This document shows positions 1 to 6,058 of a DNA stretch of 7,748 nucleotides, in pieces (position 1 is the first letter of the stretch; every line of letters starts with the position of its first letter). This DNA is from Nitrospirota bacterium (GTDB lineage: Bacteria; Nitrospirota; Nitrospiria; Nitrospirales; Nitrospiraceae): NCBI GenBank assembly GCA_020028195.1, contig JAHWYE010000062.1:1-7748 (forward strand), read 5' to 3'. Below the pieces are notes generated by a model, which was given only the letters and a program-made list of their open reading frames with translations, was not told the origin of the DNA and ran no database searches. The position numbers and the translations under genes are program-made.

Positions 1-219
1 ATCAGCGTGCTGCTCAATGCTGTAATCCTGTTCGGGTTTCCCCGATTGTCCCTGTCCTCGACAATCGTAGGTCAGCACGCTGTAGTGGGCCGAGAAAGCA
101 CGGACCTGTGCCCCCCACCCTGCTGCCTCCATGGTGAGCGCATTGATCAAGACAAGCGGAGCACCATGTCCCGCTGCTTCATAATGCAGTGTGACGTCGT
201 CGAGGGTATGGATAGGCAT
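1..219 (-). CDS. Alpha/beta hydrolase, N-terminal fragment (runs off left edge)
   Basis: This is the first 73 residues of an alpha/beta-hydrolase fold enzyme; the rest lies beyond the left edge. The reading frame begins MPIHTLDDVTLHYEAAG, the usual two N-terminal strands. A hydrophobic strand PLVLINALTM follows (residues 21-30), ending in the oxyanion-hole loop. Next comes a strand plus turn, LTYDCRGQGQSGKP (residues 49-62), which matches the D-x-R-G-x-G-x-S motif of this superfamily. The HG pair common before the oxyanion loop is NA here, as in some 3-oxoadipate enol-lactonase-like (PcaD-like) members. The nucleophile elbow, acid and histidine are not in the window, so the substrate cannot be named. 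The ATG at 217-219 is the only start before an in-frame stop at 253-255, but it lacks a clear SD. Full-length relatives are about 250-280 residues. The fold is fairly sure; the specificity is unknown. Confidence 0.85.
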   Translation of the reverse strand, partial: MPIHTLDDVTLHYEAAGHGAPLVLINALTMEAAGWGAQVRAFSAHYSVLTYDCRGQGQSGKPEQDYSIEQHAD

Positions 220-292
220 CAGGTGGATTCTAGGTGGCTCGAATTTGATCAGTCAAGGAAAGTCAGCATGCCGTGCGGCGCCCGAACGTCAC

Positions 293-322
293 TTGAAATG
301 GTACGCTCCGCTTGGGCATACT
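293..322 (+). promoter_or_regulatory. Candidate sigma70 promoter for the exported protein at 368
   Basis: TTGAAA at 293-298 (5 of 6 to the -35 consensus) is followed after 18 bases by CATACT at 317-322 (4 of 6 to the -10). It lies in the divergent gap between the hydrolase and the exported-protein gene and would give a leader of about 40 bases. This rests on sequence match only. Confidence 0.35.
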
Positions 323-367
323 GAAATAACGATCACGCTGATCCGCGGGGGGATGAAAGGTGAGGAG

Positions 368-757
368 ATGAGGACAGCGCAGTGGTGTGGCATCGGAACT
401 GGCTTGACGCTCTTCCTTACGGCGGCCGTTGTGTTGGCACAGCAGGATCCCGAGCTCCTTTTCGCCGTCGTGACAAAAGTTTCGAAAGACCGGCAGCAAG
501 TCACCGCGCAGGTGTCCAGCGGGGGCGTGGTGAGCGAGGCCACGTTGATCGCGAGTGAGGCCGTGCTTGACAATCTGATCTGGAAAAAGTTGGAAGTCTG
601 CCACGCCCTCAAGGCCGAAGCCTGGAAGAACGCGGAAGGTTATCGGGTGGTGTCCATCAGGGTGCTTGACGCCGGGATGCTGCCGATGGCGTTGCAAGGC
701 TTTGCCGGGGACTGCATGGTCAAGAAGGCGTTGGAAGTCGCCCCGCAGGCCGATTAG
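368..757 (+). CDS. Small exported protein of unknown function
   Basis: I do not recognise this 129-residue protein. It starts with a typical Sec signal peptide: a basic start (MRTAQ), a hydrophobic core (GLTLFLTAAVVLA) and a likely cleavage after Ala24, leaving a mature domain of about 105 residues starting QQDPELLF. The mature part has alternating beta-like segments (LFAVVTKVS, QQVTAQVSSGG, YRVVSIRVLDAG) around a short helical stretch. Two cysteines, Cys78 and Cys116, could form a disulfide in the periplasm. No transmembrane helix follows the signal. The ATG at 368 was chosen because AAAGG lies 7 bases upstream and the signal peptide then begins correctly. An in-frame ATG at 353 would add MKGEE and has its G-run too close. 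The gene diverges from the hydrolase and converges on the zinc-ribbon gene. It is probably a real gene; the function is open. Confidence 0.75.
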   Translation: MRTAQWCGIGTGLTLFLTAAVVLAQQDPELLFAVVTKVSKDRQQVTAQVSSGGVVSEATLIASEAVLDNLIWKKLEVCHALKAEAWKNAEGYRVVSIRVLDAGMLPMALQGFAGDCMVKKALEVAPQAD

Positions 758-788
758 GGGGACTCAAGTTACCGAGGAGGTCTGACTT

Positions 789-1160
789 CTACGACAGGCG
801 GCAGTCTGGGCATTCTGATGGCTCTGGCTCGGAGGTGAGCTCCTCGGCGGTGAGGGGGAACTGGTGGTCGCACTTCCGGCACTGCCGGATTTCGAAATAG
901 GCCACACCCTTTTCATCAATCTCAGTCGGCAGCAGGAGCTCCCCGGGGTCGTACCCCAGCAGCGCTCCGTCAGCGAACTTGACCACGGCAAGCCGAACAT
1001 TGAAGAGCTCAAAGGCTGCTTCCTGGCCCTTGCGCTCAAGGACATGGCCGACCACAAAGACCGGCTGCCCCTTCCGTTTGGTTCGTAGGTCTTTGAGCGT
1101 CCTCTGGGTCGCAGTGGCGCAGGAAAAGGTCCCGCTTGAACTGGTGCCTGCGGTCGGCAT
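789..1160 (-). CDS. Zinc-ribbon protein of unknown function (N-terminus uncertain)
   Basis: The frame encodes 123 residues from the ATG at 1158-1160, with AGGGGA seven bases upstream as a plausible SD. Residues 32-78 (from QPVFVVGHVLERKG to GYDPGELLLP) look like a small beta-rich domain. The C-terminus carries two CxxC pairs, CRKC at 94-97 and CPDC at 117-120, spaced as in a single zinc ribbon. There is no signal peptide or membrane segment, so it is probably cytoplasmic, perhaps binding nucleic acid or a protein partner. The first 20 residues (MPTAGTSSSGTFSC...) are Ser/Thr-rich and look like out-of-frame translation. The overlapping +1 frame from about 1164 to 1093 reads more like protein (DYADRRHQFKRDLFLRHC), so a frameshift near 1095-1110 is possible. 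A TTG at 1185-1187 is an alternative start without an SD. The C-terminal two-thirds is convincing; the start is not. Confidence 0.65.
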   Translation of the reverse strand: MPTAGTSSSGTFSCATATQRTLKDLRTKRKGQPVFVVGHVLERKGQEAAFELFNVRLAVVKFADGALLGYDPGELLLPTEIDEKGVAYFEIRQCRKCDHQFPLTAEELTSEPEPSECPDCRLS

Positions 1161-1287
1161 AGTCGAGTCCCCTGTTGGTCGTGGCAAGGCGTGCGGGGAG
1201 ACGCTAAAGGCGACAGGTATATTGCATCTACCACGCGTCTGGAAACAACGTCAAGATGGGCCAGTCGTTCAAGGAATGGAGAGAACA

Positions 1288-1638
1288 ATGCCGAAGATCA
1301 CGATCTACCAGAAGCCTACCTGCAGCACCTGTCGTGAAGCGATCAAGTTGCTCAATGCCAGCAGGCAGGACTACACCGCAGTCAACTATTATGAGAAACC
1401 CTTCACCAAGGCGCACTTGAAGGAGCTGCTGAAGAAAGCGGGCCTGAACGCGACGGACATCCTTCGGACCAAGGAGGACATCTATAAGACGCTGGGCCTG
1501 GCCGGCAAGAAGCTCGCCGAAGAAGAGCTGCTGGACCTGATGATCAAGCACCCGGACCTCATCCAGCGTCCGATTGTGGAAAAAGGTGAGAAGGTCGTGC
1601 TGGCGCGTCCGGCAGAAACCATCAAGCGGCTGCTCTAG
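1288..1638 (+). CDS. arsC: ArsC-family arsenate reductase (glutaredoxin type)
   Basis: This is a 116-residue member of the ArsC/Spx thioredoxin-fold family. In characterised glutaredoxin-linked ArsC enzymes, arsenate is reduced to arsenite in the cytoplasm through a cysteine near the N-terminus and three arginines. Here KPTCSTCREA puts the catalytic cysteine at position 12, and arginines fall at 60 (ILRTKE), 94 (IQRPIV) and 107 (LARPAE), the same numbers as in plasmid R773 ArsC. A second cysteine at 15 makes a CxxC, as in Spx and some chromosomal relatives. The length fits the short chromosomal forms. The ATG at 1288 has TGGAGAG four bases upstream; an in-frame ATG at 1276 has poor spacing. 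No arsR, arsB or acr3 gene lies nearby, so arsenate may not be the physiological substrate. The family is certain; the substrate is inferred from residues. Its last four bases overlap the end of rnd. Confidence 0.88.
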   Translation: MPKITIYQKPTCSTCREAIKLLNASRQDYTAVNYYEKPFTKAHLKELLKKAGLNATDILRTKEDIYKTLGLAGKKLAEEELLDLMIKHPDLIQRPIVEKGEKVVLARPAETIKRLL

Positions 1639-2822
1639 GCCTGGGACGTGAACCGGAGCTTCCCCGTCTGCGAATCCACACTCACGACGGTGTTCCCCTC
1701 TAACACACCGAGTAACGTCTCGCCCGCCAGTCGCCTTCGCCAGCCGTGGAGGATTGGGAGATCCAGTTTGTCGCGATCCGTTCGCTTGGCATCCACCAGT
1801 GTCTGAAGATCGGACACGCTGGCTAGCAGGCTCGGTGCGATCTCTTCTTTTTGGGCACAGGCTTTCAACACTGCTTGTAGCAGGTCAACTTGCCCGGCCG
1901 ATTCTGGCTCTGGCCGGCGTGCGCGTGAAATCTTGGGCCATTCAGATTCCGGCTGCCCCAGCTCGTGCCGAATGATTCCGAGCAAAATCTCTCCGTTCCG
2001 ATCTGCTTCCGATGGATGGAGGCCGCGGGTCGCGCGTAACCCGGCCAACGTGCTCGGCGCATGACGGGCCAATTCCAGGAGCACCTCGTCTCGAATCACC
2101 CGTCCTCGGGGGACATTTCGACGTCGAGCTTCTCCTTCTCGCCATGCCGCCAGCTCCCTCAGCACTGCCATGGATCGCGGCCGTAAGTTGTCCCACCCAC
2201 GGATGCGCTGGTACCGATTACGAGGATCGCGTGATTCGTCGGTCGGGACAGATTCTAGTTTCGTGAACTCTTCTTTAATCCAGTCAAGTCGGCCGAGCCT
2301 CCGCAGCTGACCGTAAAGGTGTTCGCAGATCGGGAGGAGATAGTGGACATCCTCCAGGGCATAGGCAATCTGCTCTTGAGTCAAGGGACGCTGGCTCCAG
2401 TTGGTGAAGGTATGGGATTTGGCCAATTTGGTGCCGACCACACGATGAACGAGCTGGGCGTAGCCCACCTGCGTCCCATAGCCAACCATGGCCGCCGCCA
2501 GTTGCGTGTCGAACACCGGTGTAGGGACCTGACCGACGTGAGCGTACAACAGTTCGAGATCCTGCTTGCCGGCATGGACGATCTTTTCAATATGGGGATT
2601 CGTCAGCACCTCCCCCAAGCAGTCCAGCGAGCCGACGGCTGGGACATCAATGACAGCGGAGAGGTCGTCCGCTGCGACTTGGATCAGCTCCAGACAAGGC
2701 ACAAAGCTGTTCTCACCGACAAACTCCGTATCCAGCGCGAGATGCGTGCTCTCGCCAAGACTACGGCAGAGGTCTTTCAGTCTGTGGGAGTCCGTAATGT
2801 GGTGGAAGTTCGTAGGGCTCAC
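1635..2822 (-). CDS. rnd: Ribonuclease D
   Basis: RNase D is a 3'-5' exoribonuclease that trims tRNA precursors and other small RNAs in the cytoplasm. The 395-residue product has the DEDDy exonuclease domain at about residues 5-180: Asp31 and Glu33 (LALDTEF), Asp88 (HAGKQDLELL), and Tyr154 with Asp158 (YALEDVHYL). These four acids and the tyrosine would bind the two metals and the attacking water. An HRDC domain follows at about 210-290 (from RPRSMAVLRELAAWR through RDEVLLELAR), and the C-terminal 100 residues form a second, more divergent HRDC-like region. Length is close to the 375 residues of the E. coli enzyme. The start is GTG at 2820-2822: a stop lies two codons upstream and no other ATG, GTG or TTG occurs before the DxE motif. 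No SD is visible, so translation may depend on the J-domain gene ending 35 bases upstream. Confidence 0.95.
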   Translation of the reverse strand: MSPTNFHHITDSHRLKDLCRSLGESTHLALDTEFVGENSFVPCLELIQVAADDLSAVIDVPAVGSLDCLGEVLTNPHIEKIVHAGKQDLELLYAHVGQVPTPVFDTQLAAAMVGYGTQVGYAQLVHRVVGTKLAKSHTFTNWSQRPLTQEQIAYALEDVHYLLPICEHLYGQLRRLGRLDWIKEEFTKLESVPTDESRDPRNRYQRIRGWDNLRPRSMAVLRELAAWREGEARRRNVPRGRVIRDEVLLELARHAPSTLAGLRATRGLHPSEADRNGEILLGIIRHELGQPESEWPKISRARRPEPESAGQVDLLQAVLKACAQKEEIAPSLLASVSDLQTLVDAKRTDRDKLDLPILHGWRRRLAGETLLGVLEGNTVVSVDSQTGKLRFTSQA

Positions 2823-2857
2823 TGGTCAAGTGAATCAGGGCGACCGGAGGTCACGAA

Positions 2858-3463
2858 TCAGCGCTCTCCATGCGATTCTGTCTGCATGAAACTCAAGTTA
2901 TCCTTGAGATATTGATAGGCCTCGATGATCCGGCGCAGTTCCGGCTCTGAACTCTGGTCCCCCTTCCGCGCGTCTGGGTGGAGCTTTTTGGCTCGCTGCC
3001 GAAAGGCCGCGGTGATCATAGACAGGGAGCAGCCCTGTTCCAGGCCGAGGGCCTGCAAAGCTTCGGATGTGCTGTTGATCTCTCCGCGGGAGCCTGGCAT
3101 GCCCCCGCCGCCGCCAGCGGCCTTGAAGAAGTCGGCGAAGTTGATTTTGCGTCGCCTTCTTCGTGGTCGCTCCCGCACTTCACTGTCCAGCTCCTCGAAC
3201 CGGTCCTCTATGAACTCCAGGCGGGACTCCAGGCGCCACGCGCCCGACAGGTCATGAATCTGGGTCAGCTCGTCTTCGATTAAACCCAGTGTCCGGTCGA
3301 TTTCTGCCAACCCCTCCTCGACCTTGAAGTAGGTATCAACCCGGTCTTGCATCATATAGTCCATCGCGAAGTCGAGGCTGTCTTCTGTCTTGCTCCTGAG
3401 CGACTCAATCCGCCGGCGCATGCTGGCCTGGTACTTGCCCAGTTTCCTCGCTTCGAACGGCAT
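2858..3463 (-). CDS. J-domain (DnaJ-like) protein with C-terminal J domain
   Basis: J domains stimulate the ATPase of Hsp70 (DnaK) and direct it to clients. Here the J domain is at the C-terminus, about residues 133-190 of 201, with helix II ITAAFRQRAKKLHPD holding the essential HPD at 162-164 and helix III RRIIEAYQYLKDNL. There is no Gly/Phe region, zinc-finger or CTD module, so this is a class III J protein. Residues 1-100 are strongly charged and predicted helical or coiled-coil (for example VEEGLAEIDRTLGLIEDEL). Residues 99-106 form a basic run RPRRRRRK, followed by INFADFFKAA and five glycines, a probable flexible linker. There is no membrane segment. The ATG at 3461-3463 is preceded by GGAGG at a four-base spacing; upstream in-frame starts lack an SD, and the one at 3526 overlaps a -10 box. 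It is probably cotranscribed with rnd. The client is unknown. Confidence 0.8.
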   Translation of the reverse strand: MPFEARKLGKYQASMRRRIESLRSKTEDSLDFAMDYMMQDRVDTYFKVEEGLAEIDRTLGLIEDELTQIHDLSGAWRLESRLEFIEDRFEELDSEVRERPRRRRRKINFADFFKAAGGGGGMPGSRGEINSTSEALQALGLEQGCSLSMITAAFRQRAKKLHPDARKGDQSSEPELRRIIEAYQYLKDNLSFMQTESHGER

Positions 3464-3524
3464 CAGGCCTCCGCGGTTCCAACGTCCATCGGAACGAGTG
3501 CCGCCACCCTCTGACGGCGACGCC

Positions 3525-3533
3525 ATTCTAACA
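3525..3533 (-). promoter_or_regulatory. Extended -10 promoter for the J-domain gene / rnd operon
   Basis: On the minus strand TGT-TAGAAT (3533 to 3525) is an extended -10 element: TG, one base, then a hexamer matching TATAAT at 5 of 6. No good -35 lies 17 bases upstream, which extended -10 promoters tolerate. Transcription would begin near 3518, leaving a leader of about 55 bases before the ATG at 3463. This supports that start over the ATG at 3526. Confidence 0.45.
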
Positions 3534-3589
3534 CAACCGGATTCCAGCCCCCAGCACCAAGCCGTTGAATAGCTTGCGCCACCCCGCCG

Positions 3590-3619
3590 TTGTTGGGGCG
3601 TTAAGGCCTGTGCTAGACT
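3590..3619 (+). promoter_or_regulatory. Candidate promoter for the cytochrome c gene
   Basis: TAGACT at 3614-3619 (4 of 6 to the -10 consensus) has TG at 3611-3612, making an extended -10. A weak TTGTTG (3 of 6 to the -35) begins at 3590 with 18-base spacing. The leader to the ATG at 3667 would be about 40 bases. This rests on sequence match only. Confidence 0.35.
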
Positions 3620-3666
3620 CGCCCGCTCGTGGCGAAGGCATCCCTGAACCATTGCCCGGAGGAATC

Positions 3667-4161
3667 ATGAAAGGTCTCAGTTTGCTGCTGTGTGCGAGCT
3701 TCATGCTTGTGCTGTACTCGACCACCAGTCAGGCCATCGATCCGGCCGGTTACGGTCAGCCAGGGGGCGAGTTTGATATTCGCATTCCGCGCGTCCCTGC
3801 CGCAGAGCTCGCGACAGCGAAGTTACAAGCGCCGCCGTTTGCCGCCACCGCGGAAGTCCTCGCGGAGGGCAAAGCCATCTTTCTCGGGCGCGGTACCTGT
3901 TTCCAATGCCATGGGCCTGAGGGAAAAGGTGATGGCGGCGCGGCAAAGATTCTCCCGATCCAACCTCGCAACTTCGCGAATCCCGCATTTAAGAAAGTTC
4001 GGACACCCGGGGAGATGATGTGGGTCCTGAAAAATGGCAGTCTGGGCCAGTCCGGCAAGGTTCCGGGAACAGGCATGCTCCCGATTGTGGGCCAGTTTCT
4101 CAGTGAAGAGGACGGCTGGAAGGTCTTGCTCTACGAGCGCAGTCTCGGAGGTGGCGACTAG
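3667..4161 (+). CDS. Periplasmic class I monoheme cytochrome c
   Basis: This 164-residue protein is a small electron carrier. A Sec signal peptide (MKGLSLLLCASFMLVLYSTTSQA) with cleavage likely after Ala23 exports it; Cys9 sits inside the hydrophobic core and does not form a lipobox. The mature chain holds one heme c site, CFQCH at 78-82, within the context GRGTCFQCHGPEGKGDG that is typical of class I cytochromes c. Met137 in GTGMLPIVGQFLS is the best candidate for the distal heme ligand, and EEDGWKVLLYERSL is the usual C-terminal helix. About 45 residues between signal and heme domain are an extra N-terminal extension. The ATG at 3667 follows GGAGGA at close to ideal spacing. Heme attachment would need a cytochrome c maturation system elsewhere. 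The gene stands alone, divergent from the J-domain gene and ending 10 bases from the malic enzyme stop. Its redox partner cannot be told from here. Confidence 0.92.
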   Translation: MKGLSLLLCASFMLVLYSTTSQAIDPAGYGQPGGEFDIRIPRVPAAELATAKLQAPPFAATAEVLAEGKAIFLGRGTCFQCHGPEGKGDGGAAKILPIQPRNFANPAFKKVRTPGEMMWVLKNGSLGQSGKVPGTGMLPIVGQFLSEEDGWKVLLYERSLGGGD

Positions 4162-4171
4162 AGTCTCAGAC

Positions 4172-5614
4172 TTATCCCTTGGGCGCGTCTTCCGCAATTC
4201 TCGATCGCCGCCGGGCCACGCCCGTCGCCCGAGCGGCATCGGCGACTGCCTTGGATACTCGCTGAACCACCTGCTTGTCAAAGACGCTGGGAATGATGTA
4301 GTCCTCGCTCAGCGTGCTCTCCGGAATGATAGTGGCAATCGCCTCGGCTGCGGCCAGCTTCATGGCCTCATTAATATCGCTGGCCTGCACGTCCAGCGCC
4401 CCCCGAAACATGCCCGGAAAAGCCAGCACATTATTGATCTGGTTGGGATAGTCTGAACGACCGGTGGCAAACACCCGACATCGTGACATGGCCAGGTCCG
4501 GGGCAATTTCAGGATCGGGGTTGGCCATTGCAAACACGATCCGATCGTGAGCCATCAGATCCAGGTCCTCTGACCGCAAGACGTTTCCCACTGAGAGACC
4601 GATGAAGACATCGGCTCCCTTCAGGGCGTCCTGGAGCGTTCCAGTCGGACGGTCAGCCTGGATGCAGGTTGCCAGGTCGTGCCGGCAGGTGCGGAGTCGA
4701 TCTGGATCGCCGGACAGCACGATCCCGTGTCGGCCGCAGCCGAGCAGATGGGAGACCCCGGCCGCCAAGAGGATCTGGCAGCAGGCCATCCCGGCCGCGC
4801 CGAGCCCGTTGACGACTACACGAACCTCCTCGAAGCGCTTCCCGATGACCTTCAACGCGTTCTTGAGCGCCGCCAGGATCACGACAGCGGTTCCATGCTG
4901 ATCGTCATGCATCACAGGGATGTCGAGCGTCTGCTTCAAGCGACGCTCGATCTCGAAGCAGCGGGGTGCACTGATGTCTTCCAGGTTGATGCCGCCGAAG
5001 CTGGGCGCAATGCTCTGCACGGTCCTCACGATCTCATCAGGGTTCTGTGTGCTCAGGCAGATCGGCCAAGCATCAATTCCGGCGAACTCCCTGAACAGCA
5101 TCGCCTTGCCCTCCATCACAGGCAGGGCCGCTTCAGGACCAAGATTGCCTAATCCCAGGACTGCCGATCCATCCGTGACCACTGCCACACTGTTGCTCTT
5201 GGTCGTAAAGGCGTAGACCTTTGATCGGTCCTTCGCGATCGCTTGCGATACTCGCCCCACTCCAGGCGTATAGACCATGGACAGCGTGTTGCGGGTCGTG
5301 AGCGGCAGCTTGCTTTCAACGCGAATCTTGCCCCCAAGATGCAGGAGGAAGATCCGATCGGAGGCAGACAGCACCCGGACATCGGGAACCTGGCCTAACC
5401 GTATCAGGACACGTTCACCATGCTCTTCATTTTGAACGTCGAAGGTGACATCCCGCACCATCTTGTCGGGTCCTGCCGATACAATGTCCACCGCCCCCAG
5501 GTTGGCGCCTTCCTCGGCTAATGTGGTCGCAACCCGGGCAAACATGCCGGGGCGGTTGGCCAATTCAAGCCTCACGCTCAGGCGGTAGTTTGAGTAAGGA
5601 CCAACGTCAGTCAT
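4172..5614 (-). CDS. NAD(P)-dependent malic enzyme with N-terminal ACT domain
   Basis: Malic enzyme oxidatively decarboxylates malate to pyruvate and CO2, reducing NAD or NADP, in the cytoplasm. The 480-residue protein begins with an ACT domain (about residues 9-85; LELANRPGMFARVATTLAEEGANL is its first strand and helix), a fold that usually binds an amino acid or other small effector. The catalytic part carries Tyr115 in YTPGVG, the base Lys170 in EGKAMLF, and metal ligands Glu212 and Asp213 (NLEDIS) with Asp237/Asp238 (HDDQHGTA). The dinucleotide-binding loop is GLGAAG at 270-275, and ANPDPEI and NQINN follow as expected. There is no C-terminal phosphotransacetylase module, as found in the large MaeB type. 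The coenzyme cannot be decided from the motifs seen. The ATG at 5614 has GAGGAG five bases upstream. The enzyme is sure; allosteric control by the ACT domain is inferred. Confidence 0.95.
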   Translation of the reverse strand: MTDVGPYSNYRLSVRLELANRPGMFARVATTLAEEGANLGAVDIVSAGPDKMVRDVTFDVQNEEHGERVLIRLGQVPDVRVLSASDRIFLLHLGGKIRVESKLPLTTRNTLSMVYTPGVGRVSQAIAKDRSKVYAFTTKSNSVAVVTDGSAVLGLGNLGPEAALPVMEGKAMLFREFAGIDAWPICLSTQNPDEIVRTVQSIAPSFGGINLEDISAPRCFEIERRLKQTLDIPVMHDDQHGTAVVILAALKNALKVIGKRFEEVRVVVNGLGAAGMACCQILLAAGVSHLLGCGRHGIVLSGDPDRLRTCRHDLATCIQADRPTGTLQDALKGADVFIGLSVGNVLRSEDLDLMAHDRIVFAMANPDPEIAPDLAMSRCRVFATGRSDYPNQINNVLAFPGMFRGALDVQASDINEAMKLAAAEAIATIIPESTLSEDYIIPSVFDKQVVQRVSKAVADAARATGVARRRSRIAEDAPKG

Positions 5615-5651
5615 GCTGGCTCCTCTACGACGTTTTGTCTAATCTTATCAC

Positions 5652-5680
5652 ATAATTCTGCCGGATAGAGGATCTTCCAA
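5652..5680 (-). promoter_or_regulatory. Weak candidate promoter for the malic enzyme gene
   Basis: On the minus strand TTGGAA (5680-5675) and AATTAT (5657-5652) are spaced by 17 bases, each 4 of 6 to consensus, in the most AT-rich part of the divergent gap. The leader to the ATG at 5614 would be about 30 bases with the SD inside it. Other hexamer pairs in this stretch are nearly as good. Confidence 0.25.
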
Positions 5681-5729
5681 TTGAATGTGGGAATTGTCGG
5701 TCTACGCTTCACGCGAGGACCCTCCCCTG

Positions 5730-5774
5730 TTGACTCCGCGGCATATTGACATTGTAGTGATTTTGGATTAGGGT
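5730..5774 (+). promoter_or_regulatory. Two overlapping candidate promoters for the small secreted peptide
   Basis: TTGACT (5730-5735) with TGTAGT (5753-5758), and TTGACA (5746-5751) with TAGGGT (5769-5774), both have 17-base spacing and 9 of 12 matches to consensus. Either would give a leader of roughly 50-70 bases before the ATG at 5834. Both -35 boxes are strong and both -10 boxes are mediocre, a pattern often seen where an activator or alternative start is used; which one works cannot be told from sequence. Confidence 0.4.
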
Positions 5775-5815
5775 CAACCCCCATTCGGTCTGGCCTATTT
5801 ACCGATATCCATGAG

Positions 5816-5827
5816 AAAAGGAGGTGA
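5816..5827 (+). promoter_or_regulatory. Near-perfect Shine-Dalgarno site of the secreted peptide gene
   Basis: AAAAGGAGGTGA contains AAGGAGGTGA, fully complementary to the 3' end of 16S rRNA, and AGGAGG lies 9 bases before the ATG at 5834. It is the strongest ribosome-binding site in the window and implies high translation of a very short gene. Confidence 0.8.
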
Positions 5828-5833
5828 CAGCCA

Positions 5834-6013
5834 ATGTTGAAGCGAATCCTGGTCGCGCTTGTTGCAGTCATGTTCATGGTCGGGTTCACAGCACCGGCCT
5901 TCGCAGATGAAAAGAAGGCTGGAAGTGAGATGAAGACCGGCGAGAAGAAGGACGAGAAGAAGAAGGACGAGATGAAGAAGGACGAGACGAAGAAGAAGGA
6001 AGAGAAGAAGTAA
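5834..6013 (+). CDS. Small secreted Lys/Glu-rich repeat peptide
   Basis: This 59-residue protein has no family I recognise. Residues 1-24 are a textbook Sec signal peptide: a basic start (MLKR), a hydrophobic core (ILVALVAVMFMVGF) and the cleavage motif AFA before Asp25. The 35-residue mature peptide has 15 lysines and 12 acidic residues, no cysteine, no aromatic residue and no heme motif. From Lys38 it is built on a five-residue repeat KKDEx (KKDEK, KKDEM, KKDET, then a degenerate KKKEE and KK). It is likely disordered or a single charged helix in the periplasm or outside the cell. An ideal SD, two candidate promoters upstream and a strong terminator downstream make it a self-contained transcription unit, divergent from the malic enzyme gene. 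Possible roles such as envelope filler, metal or anion binding, or a stress peptide are guesses. The gene itself is well supported. Confidence 0.8.
   Translation: MLKRILVALVAVMFMVGFTAPAFADEKKAGSEMKTGEKKDEKKKDEMKKDETKKKEEKK
5945..5989 (+). repeat. Three tandem 15-base repeats inside the secreted peptide gene
   Basis: Three consecutive copies of AAGAAGGACGAGANG (the variable base gives AAG, ATG or ACG as last codon) encode KKDEK, KKDEM and KKDET. A fourth, degenerate copy continues to the stop. The unit is a multiple of three, so copy-number change would keep the frame. Confidence 0.85.
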
Positions 6014-6058
6014 CAGGTGCAAGGCCTCTGAGGCCACACTGATTGATCCACGGAACAT

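Noticed and set aside
191..367. Upstream extension of the exported protein to an ATG-type start at 191
   Set aside because: It would overlap the hydrolase on the other strand and put the signal peptide in the middle of the protein; the SD before 368 fits better.
764..1288. A 174-codon minus-strand frame over the zinc-ribbon gene
   Set aside because: It is longer than the zinc-ribbon frame but its translation is Ser/Pro/Arg-rich with no motif, while the other frame has two CxxC pairs and a coherent domain.
2319..2915. A 198-codon plus-strand frame across rnd
   Set aside because: It is antisense to the RNase D catalytic domain, whose DEDDy motifs are unmistakable, and shows no independent motif or RBS.
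3464..3652. N-terminal extension of the J-domain protein to 3652
   Set aside because: The added residues are Gly/Arg/Ser-rich without motif, cover the extended -10 box at 3525-3533, and upstream starts have no SD, whereas the ATG at 3463 does.
3667..3735. Lipoprotein signal on the cytochrome (Cys9)
   Set aside because: Cys9 lies early in the hydrophobic core and lacks the small residue expected before a lipobox cysteine; a normal signal peptidase I site (SQA) follows at 21-23.
5678..5696. Short inverted repeat CAATT ... AATTG as an operator in the malic enzyme leader
   Set aside because: Five-base arms in an AT-rich gap are easily found by chance and I know no matching regulator site.
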